From: Lewinellaceae bacterium
GTDB taxonomy: Bacteria > Bacteroidota > Bacteroidia > Chitinophagales > Saprospiraceae
DNA length: 64,000 nucleotides
NCBI GenBank assembly: GCA_020636315.1
Contig: JACJYA010000013.1
Coordinates: forward strand, 203,826 to 267,825
Reading direction: 5' to 3'
Shown: in pieces, positions 8,458-18,164 of the stretch
How positions within the stretch are numbered: the first letter of the stretch is position 1
Layout: each line of letters opens with the position of its first letter
Notes under the pieces: generated by a model
Databases searched by the model: none
The model's input: only the letters and a program-made list of their open reading frames with translations
What the model was told of the DNA's origin: nothing
Program-made: the position numbers and the translations under genes

Positions 8458-9228
8458 ATGGACAAGGATAAATTTTTGAACAGCGGATTAATAGAGCAGT
8501 ATGTCCTCGGGCTTACCGATGAAAGGGAATCGGAAGAGGTGGAGCGGTACGCCGAAGCTTTTCCTGAAATAAAAACCCAGCTCGAATCCATGCGCAAAGC
8601 AATGGATGAATATGCCCGCCAGTACACCAATCTACCCCCTGAAGAATTGAGAACACGGATGATGAAGGGAACGGGTGAATCTGAAGAGGGAAGGCCAAAA
8701 GGAAAGGGCTCTGCTGGCCGGGGAGGTTGGCTGGCGAGAGGAACGATGGCTCTGCTCATCGTTCTTTCCCTGTTATTTTATCAAAGAAAAGTTGTTGCCG
8801 ACCGCGAATACAAGGCGTTGTCCGAAGAATATCAGTCTTTCCAAAAAGAATGCAGCCGCCGACAGGAAGAATTGCAAAAGCTCAATGAGGTTTACGTCTT
8901 CCTGAAACACGAAAACACCGTACCGGTCCGCCTTATGAGTACAGGCCTGGTAAAGGAAGTCGAAGCAGTGGCCTATTTCAACCAGTCAGCAAGGAAAGTC
9001 TTCATCAACCCTACTCATCTTCCTGCCCCTCCGGAAGGAAACACCTATCAGATATGGGCTGACGTCGGGGGCAAAATGGTCAGTATGGGCCTTATCGACG
9101 GGCACAGCAGGAAAATACAGCCCGTCGCTTTTATTGAAGGTTCGGAAAGCCTCAACATTACCCTGGAGCCGGAAGGGGGAAGCGAAGAACCGACAGTAGC
9201 GATGCTGTATGTATCTGGTGGCCTGTAG
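8458..9228 (+). CDS. RskA-type anti-sigma factor (orphan)
   Basis: 256 aa from the ATG at 8458. The frame is open further upstream, but this start gives the standard N-terminus MDKDKFLNSGLIEQYVLGL, the helical zinc-less anti-sigma domain pattern. A single membrane segment lies near residues 93-112 (LARGTMALLIVLSLLFYQRK), followed by a coiled coil (about 115-150) and a C-terminal RskA domain with VFINPTHLPAPPEGNTYQIWA and MLYVSGGL. Such proteins hold an ECF sigma factor at the inner membrane and release it on an envelope signal. Unusually, no ECF sigma gene lies beside it; the upstream neighbour is the divergent PagL-like gene. Confidence 0.85.
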   Translation: MDKDKFLNSGLIEQYVLGLTDERESEEVERYAEAFPEIKTQLESMRKAMDEYARQYTNLPPEELRTRMMKGTGESEEGRPKGKGSAGRGGWLARGTMALLIVLSLLFYQRKVVADREYKALSEEYQSFQKECSRRQEELQKLNEVYVFLKHENTVPVRLMSTGLVKEVEAVAYFNQSARKVFINPTHLPAPPEGNTYQIWADVGGKMVSMGLIDGHSRKIQPVAFIEGSESLNITLEPEGGSEEPTVAMLYVSGGL

Positions 9229-9401
9229 CCTTCCTGTTATTTTGCGCATAATTTATCATTCGGAACAAAATGTTAAGGGTTTCGTAAATTTTTGAGAGAA
9301 TTATTAGGATACAAAAGAAAAATTTGGCATTTTAGCCCTTGCCCTCATGAACATTCTTTTAGAGAGAACCAATTCATTTCTAACTAAACATTCATGAGAT
9401 T

Positions 9402-9503
9402 ATGCTGATTGTTTACATCGCCACAGGTGCTTTTATCGTAGGCGGAGGGCTAGTACTCCTTTCCAACATGGTTTCAACCCGTAGCCGCAGCCGTTATTAT
9501 TAA
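9402..9503 (+). CDS. 33-aa single-span membrane peptide
   Basis: A short frame from ATG 9402 to TAA 9501-9503. It encodes a hydrophobic helix (MLIVYIATGAFIVGGGLVLL) with a G-x(5)-GGG face, then a polar, strongly basic tail (STRSRSRYY). The composition is what one expects of an inner-membrane miniprotein with the tail inside. It resembles no named family to me; a type I toxin-like or regulatory membrane peptide is possible. A five-codon frame (ATG 9394 to TGA 9408) overlaps its start. It is followed by a hairpin-rich stretch without genes. Short length makes the call uncertain. Confidence 0.45.
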   Translation: MLIVYIATGAFIVGGGLVLLSNMVSTRSRSRYY

Positions 9504-9564
9504 AATTTACAAACGTACCATGAGGAAACGCTCTATCCTCTGAACAAAAGTGAGCAACCCAATA

Positions 9565-9606
9565 CAGATAACGGGGTGGTTCGTACCTAGCCTCTTCCCT
9601 TATCTG
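9565..9606 (+). ncRNA. Candidate structured RNA, hairpin 1
   Basis: CAGATAA (9565-9571) pairs with TTATCTG (9600-9606) and, after a bulged C, GGG (9573-9575) with CCC (9597-9599). It is the first of three closely spaced hairpins in a 582-base gap (9504-10085). It could be part of a small RNA or of the 3' end of the transcript for the 33-aa peptide. No known RNA family was recognised. Confidence 0.35.
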
Positions 9607-9610
9607 GCCC

Positions 9611-9628
9611 GCACCGGGAAAACGGTGC
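9611..9628 (+). ncRNA. Candidate structured RNA, hairpin 2
   Basis: GCACCG, loop GGAAAA, CGGTGC: a 6-bp GC-rich stem four bases after hairpin 1. Confidence 0.35.
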
Positions 9629-9641
9629 ATCTTCCACAGTA

Positions 9642-9662
9642 TTGAGCTGATAATCAGCTCAA
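9642..9662 (+). terminator. Candidate structured RNA, hairpin 3 / terminator
   Basis: TTGAGCTGA, loop TAA, TCAGCTCAA: a perfect 9-bp stem. An imperfect T-rich stretch follows after about 20 bases, so it could end the transcript from the 33-aa peptide, or be a dyad operator. The rest of the gap to 9980 shows nothing further that I can support. Confidence 0.35.
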
Positions 9663-9983
9663 TGCGAAAAGCTCCTTAAAACCTTTTCATTTCGCTTATC
9701 TCTATCCCATGGACAGCCGAACCGGTTTGTAACTCAGCAGTTGCAGGGTGTGTCCCGTACATTCCTGTTCTGTTTCTTGATGGATAACATCATGGTTACA
9801 GCCGGCCGGCAGCTCTCAAACATTATTAAGACACCGGAAATTTTGGCATTAAGCATTGCTTGTGCGGATTGTTGCTGCGCTTTAAACAATAAGTTTACGT
9901 GGCATTGATCAGGAACTAAGCGAAAAACCAACGAAATGCCAACGGTAACCGGAACAGGGGCCTGCTCCTTTCCACAACACAGA

Positions 9984-10011
9984 AAGGCGCTCTTCTTCGG
10001 AAGGGCGCCTT
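9984..10011. terminator. Bidirectional terminator, 12-bp stem with UUCG loop
   Basis: AAGGCGC-T-CTTC pairs with GAAG-G-GCGCCTT around a TTCG tetraloop (one G-U pair). On the minus strand it is followed by TTTCTGTGTT and lies about 75 bases after the lepA stop, so it is a good lepA terminator. On the plus strand it is followed by ATCTTTCG and may also work weakly. Confidence 0.7.
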
Positions 10012-10085
10012 ATCTTTCGTAAGGACACAGGGATATGATGGAGCGGGCCATGGAACCAATGGCCCTTCCCATGCGTTTGTCCTAC

Positions 10086-11876
<1,791 letters not shown>

Positions 11877-12139
11877 AGACTGCAAATATACGGCATTTTC
11901 GTTGATGTGTGCGCCGGGAAAAACCTCTTCACCCTGAAATTTACTGGTATTTTACCTCCGGCACTTTTCTCAGGGATACTGCGATCCCCGAAGTTCACGA
12001 TTACTAACAAGCGAAGGCCCAAAAAGTAGGTGAAAAGGCGTTTTTTTCCTTGGCCAATTTTGCTTTCGGACATCATTTCCTTGAATTTCCTGTATATTTG
12101 ATAAGCCATGAATAAAGTCGAAGCAACTCCGGATAGCAA

Positions 12140-13414
12140 ATGATCAGTGAAGCCCAACTGCTGGAATGGAAAAAAGAATGGCGCAGGCTCGTAGCCGATA
12201 GCATCGCCAAGGCGCTGGAGGCTATGGAGGAGATGGTTCCTGCATTTTCTCCGAAGAGTAAACTGTTGGTCAACCTTCGCGCCCGCCTCAACGAGGCCAA
12301 CCGGGGCCGCATCGCCGGCACCCTGTCCAACGAACAGCTGCAACTGGAGTACAACCGCATCCGCATGAGCCTGCTGGAAACCATCGATGCGCTGACAACC
12401 GATGATTTCCGCCAGCCCATGGCCCAACCCCCCGGCAATCGGAAGAAGGGCTATCTGTTGCACAAGATCCCCCCCCAGATGCAGGTGGAGAAAGAGGAAG
12501 AGTGCATCATTCGCCTGGCCTATGAGCAGGCTGCCATCGTCCAGGATATTGAGCTGAGCGAGGAAGTGGAAGTCAAACAAATAACCGTTTCCAAGATCAT
12601 GCAGGCTGAGCTGATCGATCCCAACGCCGAGCCGGCATTTGCCATCCGCACCTATTCTGACGAAGAGCAGTTCCTGCAGGAAGAAGAATACACCGAGTGG
12701 AAATTCTGGGTGAAGCCACTGCGGGAAGGGACTTTTAACCTGTTGCTGAAAATATCGGTCGTGGAGGTGGTCGAAGGGAAAGAGCGCACCCGCAACCTCA
12801 CCTGGGAGGAAAAAGTCCAGATCATCACCGAAACGCCTCAGCTGGAGCCCGCCTTCAAAGAATCAGGAGTTAATCTGGCCTATCAGCCGGCAGAGGCTGA
12901 GCCGTTTTCCCCTCCCGGCGCCGAAGAGGAGCCCAGGGTCTCTCCCCGGATAACGGGCAGCGGGAAAAAGGAAGTGGCCAGCCGGCTGGAGGAGATGATC
13001 CAGCCAACCTACCGCCCCGGCCCCGGCGCTCCTGTTCCCCGGGCAGAGCCGTCTGCCCCCCGGCGCTCCCGGATTAACATCCGCCGCCTTTCCATTGCCG
13101 CGACGGTTCTGGTCGTCGTTGGCGTGGCGCTTTCCCAGTTGCATTTTTTCACCACCGAACAGACTACCCCGGGCGATGTTCGCAACCCCGGCCCGGTGGC
13201 CATCGAAAAGGAGTGGGAGGACACCAGGGCCCGCAACGATGAAAAATCCCTCGAAGATTTCATTGAGAAATACCCGGACAGCGAGCAGGCCGAGGAGGCG
13301 CTGTGGGAGCTGGCGCGAAAAACGGGAGAACAGAGGTATTACAAACAGTACCTGGAACAGTATCCTAAAGGGAAATATGTGGAGGAAGCCCAAAAGTTCC
13401 TGGGGCGGAATTAG
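12140..13414 (+). CDS. EAD11-like N-terminus, beta-rich middle, single TM and TPR-like tail
   Basis: 424 aa. Residues 1-95 are helical; the segment LLVNLRARLNEANRGRIAGT with NEQLQLEYNRIRMSLLETID fits the pattern I associate with effector-associated domain 11 (EAD11), a death-domain-like adaptor found in bacterial conflict and signalling proteins of Bacteroidota. Residues 110-235 look beta-rich (KIPPQMQVEKEEECIIRLAYEQ, LIDPNAEPAFAIRTYSDEEQF, EWKFWVKPLREGTFNLLLKI), a module often following such adaptors. A Pro-rich linker leads to one membrane segment near 318-335 (LSIAATVLVVVGVALSQL). The C-terminus, from about 355, has two short TPR/YbgF-like repeats (DFIEKYPDSEQAEEALWELA, QYLEQYPKGKYVEEAQKFL). 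Family naming is from memory; the catalytic effector partner is not adjacent. Confidence 0.7.
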   Translation: MISEAQLLEWKKEWRRLVADSIAKALEAMEEMVPAFSPKSKLLVNLRARLNEANRGRIAGTLSNEQLQLEYNRIRMSLLETIDALTTDDFRQPMAQPPGNRKKGYLLHKIPPQMQVEKEEECIIRLAYEQAAIVQDIELSEEVEVKQITVSKIMQAELIDPNAEPAFAIRTYSDEEQFLQEEEYTEWKFWVKPLREGTFNLLLKISVVEVVEGKERTRNLTWEEKVQIITETPQLEPAFKESGVNLAYQPAEAEPFSPPGAEEEPRVSPRITGSGKKEVASRLEEMIQPTYRPGPGAPVPRAEPSAPRRSRINIRRLSIAATVLVVVGVALSQLHFFTTEQTTPGDVRNPGPVAIEKEWEDTRARNDEKSLEDFIEKYPDSEQAEEALWELARKTGEQRYYKQYLEQYPKGKYVEEAQKFLGRN

Positions 13415-13427
13415 GGTATGGAATGCC

Positions 13428-13456
13428 ACCTTTGAGGTTTCCGAAACCTCAAAGGT
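13428..13456. terminator. Palindromic repeat, copy 1 (CCTTTGAGG family), terminator-like
   Basis: ACCTTTGAGGTTT, loop CCG, AAACCTCAAAGGT, followed by TTTATAAAA. The 13-bp stem with a T-run sits 13 bases after the EAD11-like gene and can terminate it. The same core recurs at 28944-28980, so this is a dispersed repeat rather than a private terminator. Confidence 0.75.
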
Positions 13457-13519
13457 TTTATAAAAAACTGTAATTTAAGGCTGACAAACCCATAATTGCT
13501 CGTTCACCTCTGAGTTCTC

Positions 13520-16500
13520 ATGGAAAACCGATCCCTCAAAACTGCCGGCGCTCTTCCATATTTCGTTTTCTTTTTACTCTTTCTCCCCGCCTTCATTCCG
13601 TTGCGCGCCCAGCCAGGGCTTGAAGATCAGCGAAAAAGCATTTCTCTCCGTTTTGAGGACATCGGCCCGGAGCAGGGCCTTCCGCACAAGACAGTGCAGG
13701 CCTTGCTGCAGGATAAGATGGGCTTCATCTGGATGGGCACGCCGGCCAGCCTGGCCAAATACGACGGCTATGAGTTTACCTCCTTTGCTTATGAGTACTT
13801 CGACTCCTCTGCTGCGGAAATCAAACAGCAAGCCATTAATGTAATCGCCATTGAAGAAGGGCCGGACAGCAGCCTGTGGATCGGCTGTGCGTTCGAACGC
13901 CCGGAAAAGCCGGTGCTCTTCCACTTCAGCCGGGAAACCGAAAAACTGACGCCTTTGCTCTACGACTGGGAAAATGATTCTTCGATCATCCAAAGCCCGG
14001 TGCGAAACATCCATATCGGCCAGGGATACCTCTGGGCCAACGCCAACCAGCTTTACCGCATCTCTTTGGAGGCACTGGGCCTCGGGCGGGAAGGCTTCCG
14101 GGATCTGCCGTACCACCGGTTTGAGCTGGAAATGCCTTCCTATCTCGAATGGAAGATCTGGAGCATTTACGAAGATGCGGCCGGGCGCATCTGGCTGCCT
14201 GGCTTCGAGGGTATTTATCAGTGGATGCCTGAGGGCGATACCCTGAAGTTTCACTCTGCCCGGCTCCCTGATCTGGAAACTCCACCGATCTTCTGGCTTT
14301 TCGACCTGCTGCCCATGGCCGACGGCAAGCTGCTGGCCACTACCTTCATCGACGGCCTGCTGTTGCGCTTCGACCCCGAGGACGCAAGCCTCGAACCGAT
14401 GAGGGCCGAGGGCTATGAATGGAGCATTCAAAGCCTCTTGGCCAATACCAATGAACTTTGGCTGGGAAAAGACTACGGCTCCGGTGGGCTGAAGCTGCTG
14501 GATATGGAAACGGGGCAGGTGGCCGACATGGACATCCATGCCGGCGATAAGGCGCTTTTTCCCATCACCCAGGTAATGAGCCTCTTAAAGGATTTTAGCG
14601 GGAATATCTGGGTAGGGGCCAAAGAAGGGCCGCTGTTGAAATTCAACCCTGAGAAAAACCAGTTTCACCTACTCAGTTTTGAGCCGAATACTCCAAATAC
14701 CCTGGCCCCCGGCCCGGTGAGCGGCCTGGCGCAGGATGGGGAAGGCTACTATTGGATAGCCACTCTGGGCGGAGGCATAAACCGCTGGGACCGGCGCAAG
14801 CACACTATTGAGCAATTTCATGCCCAGCCGGGAAACCCCGACGGCCTTTATACAGACTTTATTCTCGGCCTGGATGCTACGGAGAATGGAAAAATCTGGT
14901 TTGGCGAAGGAAAATATGTCGGGTGCTATGACCCGGCTGCCGGCCGTTATCGCCACTACCCATTCGGGGCAGTGGTCCATACCTTATACACGGATATTCA
15001 AAACCAGCTTTGGGTAGGCTATTACGGAGCGCTGGGGCGGTACGATCCTGCCAGGGATCAATTTACCATCTTCAATGCTCCTCCAACCATGGCCATCGCG
15101 GAAGACAGCCGGGGGGGGCTTTGGCTGGGCTTTTCCTCCCTGGGGCCTTACGACTGGAAGCAGCATGGGGTTTTCCGGTTCGATATTCAAAAAGAAAAGA
15201 TAGAACCCTTCGAACTGCCGGAGGGCAACGCATTTTGCGAAGGGCCGGGCGGCCATATCTGGATCGCCAGCGTAAATGGGTTGTACCGCTACGACCCGTC
15301 GGCGGAAACCTTTCAACGGTACGGACTGAACGACGGCCTGCCCAGCCCGGTTGTGAATGCCATACAGCAAGATGGCCAGGGCTGCCTCTGGATAGCGACT
15401 GACAACGGCCTTTCTCGTTTTGACCCGGAGAAGGAGGCTTTCCGCAATTTCTACCAGTCGGATGGCCTGCCCGCCAATACGTTCAACCCCGTTTCCTACA
15501 AAAACGAAAAAGGCGAACTGTTCTTTGCCGGCAATTTTGGCCTGCTTTATTTCCATCCCGACAGTATAAGGGAAAATGCGGTGCCTCCAAAACTGGCCTT
15601 TACCGGCATGGACCTCTTTGGCGAACCGGTCTCAATAGGGGAGGACGGGCCCCTGGACAAGCACATTTCTCTGGCGCGTAAGGTCCGGCTATCGCATTGG
15701 CAAAATGATTTTACCATCCATTACGCCGCGCTGCACTACAAAAATCCGGCCAAGAACCGATACCGGATAAAACTGGACAACTACGATCAGAATTGGCGGG
15801 ACGTAGGAGTGCAACGCAGCGCCGGTTATACCAACCTCGACCCCGGCCGGTACACCTTCCGCGTTAAAGCCGCCAACAGTGATGGCGCCTGGAACGATGA
15901 AGATATTGCCCTGGCCATCATCATCTCTCCGCCCTGGTACTGGAATTGGTGGTCAAAACTACTGTACGCCCTGCTTTTCGCCGGAGCGGCCTACAGCATT
16001 TACCGTTTCCAGATCAACCGCCGCCTGGCCCTGGCCGAAGCTAACCGGCTGAAAGAGCTGGATGGTTTCAAAACCAAACTGTACACCAACATCACCCACG
16101 AGTTCCGCACCCCGCTCACGGTCATTCAGGGTATGGCCGGGCAGATCGAAGGGCATGAAGAAGAAAAAGAGGCCATCCAACGCAATAGCCGCAATCTGCT
16201 CAACCTGGTCAACCGCATGTTGGGCCTGTCCAAAATTGAGGCGGGCAAAATGGAACTGAATCTGGTGCAGGGAGACATCCTGCCCTTCCTGCGTTACGTC
16301 ACCGAATCTTTCCACTCCTTTGCCCTTAGCCAGAAGGTCAACCTCAACTTTTACTCCGATGCGGAGGAGGCCGTGATGGATTACGACCCGGAGAAAGTGC
16401 GGGAGGTGTTGTCCAACCTACTGTCGAATGCGCTGAAGTTTACCCCCGGATACGGTAAAATACAGGTGGTGGCTAAAGTCCAACAGGAGGACAGCCAGCC

Positions 16501-17638
16501 GTACCTGGAGCTAACGGTTTCCGATACCGGAGTTGGTATTGCCCCGGAAAAGCTGCCCCATATCTTCGATCGTTTTTATCAGGTGGAAGCCGGGAGTACC
16601 CGTAAGGCGGAGGGTACAGGTATTGGGCTGGCGCTGGCCAGGGAACTCGTGGAGCTTATGAAAGGAACGATAGAAGCAGAAAGTCAACCGGGAGCGGGGG
16701 CAAAGTTTATCGTTAAGCTGCCGATTACCAGAAATGTGGAAAATGTCCATAATAAAGCTCTCATGGGCAGCCTGGATCAAGAATACTTTGTAGAGCCGGA
16801 AGCACACCTAAATAGTGCCGTAGAACCAGAAGAGCGGGCCGCAACTTCCGGAACAATCGATCAACCGGACAATCCATCAAAGAATACCATCCTCCTCGTC
16901 GAAGACAACCGCGATGTGATGCATTACCTCACCTCCTGCCTTACCTCCCCCTCCTTTGGAGGGGGCCGGGGGGAGGCTTACCAGCTCCTCTACGCCCACA
17001 ACGGCCGCGAAGGCATTACCCAGGCCCTGGAACACATGCCCGACATCATCATCAGCGATGTGATGATGCCGGAAGTGGGTGGCTTTGAGCTGTGCCAAGC
17101 CCTGAAAAAGGACGAGCGCACCAGCCACATTCCCATTATTCTGCTCACCGCCCGGGCAGACATGGACTCCAGGCTCGAAGGCCTGGAGTACGGGGCGGAT
17201 GCCTATCTGGCCAAACCTTTTCAAAGGGAGGAACTGGAGATACGCCTCCGCAAGCTGATCGAGCTGCGGAGGAAGCTGCAGGCCCGTTACAGCCAGCCGG
17301 ATTTCCGGCAGCAACCGGCCACGCAAAAGGAAGATGCCTTTGTATTGAATGTAAAGGAACGATTACTGGAAAACCTGGATGACGATACCTTCGGAATAGA
17401 GGAACTCAGTAAAGAGCTGGGGTTGAGCCGGGTGCACCTCTACCGCAAACTCAAGGCCCTGACCGGCAAGTCCACTTCCCACTTCATCCGGCAGGTGCGC
17501 CTGCAGGAGGCGTATAAATTGTTGAGATCCGGTGAATTTAACGTTTCGGAAGTGGCCTATAAAGTAGGGTACAAAGACCCCAATTTTTTCACGCGGATTT
17601 TTTCGGAGTATTATGGCAAGCCGCCGAGTGAAGTGTGA
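13520..17638 (+). CDS. Hybrid two-component system sensor-regulator (HTCS)
   Basis: 1372 aa. Order: signal peptide (about 1-30); two-component-regulator propeller repeats (about 45-690, e.g. GFIWMGTPASLAKYDGY, GCLWIATDNGLSRFD); Y_Y_Y domain (about 700-800); one membrane segment (near 812-832); HisKA with phospho-acceptor His860 in ITHEFRTPL; HATPase (NLLSNALKFTP, DTGVGIAP, GTGIGLAL); receiver with Asp1180 in IIISDVMMP and Lys in AYLAKPF; AraC-type HTH (ELSKELGLSRVHLYRKLKALTG to the end). It senses a periplasmic ligand, usually a glycan fragment, and regulates transcription by itself. An extra peptide (about residues 1142-1152) in the receiver comes from a palindromic repeat. No polysaccharide locus adjoins; the next gene is a secreted esterase. 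Confidence 0.96.
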   Translation: MENRSLKTAGALPYFVFFLLFLPAFIPLRAQPGLEDQRKSISLRFEDIGPEQGLPHKTVQALLQDKMGFIWMGTPASLAKYDGYEFTSFAYEYFDSSAAEIKQQAINVIAIEEGPDSSLWIGCAFERPEKPVLFHFSRETEKLTPLLYDWENDSSIIQSPVRNIHIGQGYLWANANQLYRISLEALGLGREGFRDLPYHRFELEMPSYLEWKIWSIYEDAAGRIWLPGFEGIYQWMPEGDTLKFHSARLPDLETPPIFWLFDLLPMADGKLLATTFIDGLLLRFDPEDASLEPMRAEGYEWSIQSLLANTNELWLGKDYGSGGLKLLDMETGQVADMDIHAGDKALFPITQVMSLLKDFSGNIWVGAKEGPLLKFNPEKNQFHLLSFEPNTPNTLAPGPVSGLAQDGEGYYWIATLGGGINRWDRRKHTIEQFHAQPGNPDGLYTDFILGLDATENGKIWFGEGKYVGCYDPAAGRYRHYPFGAVVHTLYTDIQNQLWVGYYGALGRYDPARDQFTIFNAPPTMAIAEDSRGGLWLGFSSLGPYDWKQHGVFRFDIQKEKIEPFELPEGNAFCEGPGGHIWIASVNGLYRYDPSAETFQRYGLNDGLPSPVVNAIQQDGQGCLWIATDNGLSRFDPEKEAFRNFYQSDGLPANTFNPVSYKNEKGELFFAGNFGLLYFHPDSIRENAVPPKLAFTGMDLFGEPVSIGEDGPLDKHISLARKVRLSHWQNDFTIHYAALHYKNPAKNRYRIKLDNYDQNWRDVGVQRSAGYTNLDPGRYTFRVKAANSDGAWNDEDIALAIIISPPWYWNWWSKLLYALLFAGAAYSIYRFQINRRLALAEANRLKELDGFKTKLYTNITHEFRTPLTVIQGMAGQIEGHEEEKEAIQRNSRNLLNLVNRMLGLSKIEAGKMELNLVQGDILPFLRYVTESFHSFALSQKVNLNFYSDAEEAVMDYDPEKVREVLSNLLSNALKFTPGYGKIQVVAKVQQEDSQPYLELTVSDTGVGIAPEKLPHIFDRFYQVEAGSTRKAEGTGIGLALARELVELMKGTIEAESQPGAGAKFIVKLPITRNVENVHNKALMGSLDQEYFVEPEAHLNSAVEPEERAATSGTIDQPDNPSKNTILLVEDNRDVMHYLTSCLTSPSFGGGRGEAYQLLYAHNGREGITQALEHMPDIIISDVMMPEVGGFELCQALKKDERTSHIPIILLTARADMDSRLEGLEYGADAYLAKPFQREELEIRLRKLIELRRKLQARYSQPDFRQQPATQKEDAFVLNVKERLLENLDDDTFGIEELSKELGLSRVHLYRKLKALTGKSTSHFIRQVRLQEAYKLLRSGEFNVSEVAYKVGYKDPNFFTRIFSEYYGKPPSEV
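16944..16976. repeat. Palindromic repeat inside the HTCS receiver domain
   Basis: CCCCCTCC (16947-16954), loop TTT, GGAGGGGG (16958-16965), followed by CCGGGGGGAGG. It is translated in frame as TSPSFGGGRGEA between helix 1 and strand 2 of the receiver. The CTCC-CC / GGGGG-CCGGGG arrangement is the same as in the dispersed elements at 25025-25058 and about 43007-43085. Confidence 0.75.
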
Positions 17639-18164
17639 TGGGAAATCGGAAGTTTACCCGGCCTGGAAATTATTTCCCAGGTTTAGTGTTTTATCAAAAT
17701 TGCCCTACAGACAAAAAGTCCAGATAATTATCCCGGTTAACCAGCATTTTATGCAACAGCTTCTTAAATTTTTACATTCCTTTTTTTGTGGAGCGTAACA
17801 ATAATCCAGAAATCGGTAACAATACTCCAGCCTCTCTTTTAATGTATTTCTCACCTTGTGGTTATGGATTAGAATAAAACTAATGTGTCCTGTCAAAGGA
17901 CGATCGGGCTTCCTGTTTGTATTGAACGGTGAGGTGGCAGTTCTTTGCTGTGAGCCTGCAGTGAATAGAGCCTCTTCCCGTCTCTTCCCGGCCGGGAGGC
18001 AACGATAATAATGCCGTTTCCGAATTCACATAGTCGGCTACCGGATAAAGTGATCACCTGGCCCCAACCCTGGCATTAGTTTTTATTTATCTAATCCGTT
18101 GAGGCGGCGCTCTTTCGGGAATGCCGCCTCTCCTCCATGATTTTTTCACCTAAAATTATCCATC
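17639..18164. other. 526-base gap with one hairpin
   Basis: No coding region with convincing composition. The only clear structure is GAGGCGGC (18101-18108) with GCCGCCTC (18123-18130), an 8-bp stem followed after a few bases by a T-run, about 35 bases before the esterase start; it may be a terminator or leader hairpin. Otherwise nothing seen. Confidence 0.4.

Noticed and set aside
9433..9630. 65-codon minus-strand frame over the 33-aa peptide and hairpin 1
   Set aside because: Composition is unlike neighbouring genes, no family and it overlaps the better supported peptide and hairpin.
9734..9931. 65-codon minus-strand frame in the 9.5-10.1 kb gap
   Set aside because: No recognisable features or ribosome-binding context; cannot be supported.
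9504..10085. Possible 6S, SRP, tmRNA or RNase P RNA in the gap
   Set aside because: None of the signature sequences (SRP GGAAG loop, RNase P GAGGAAAGTC, tmRNA ends) could be found.
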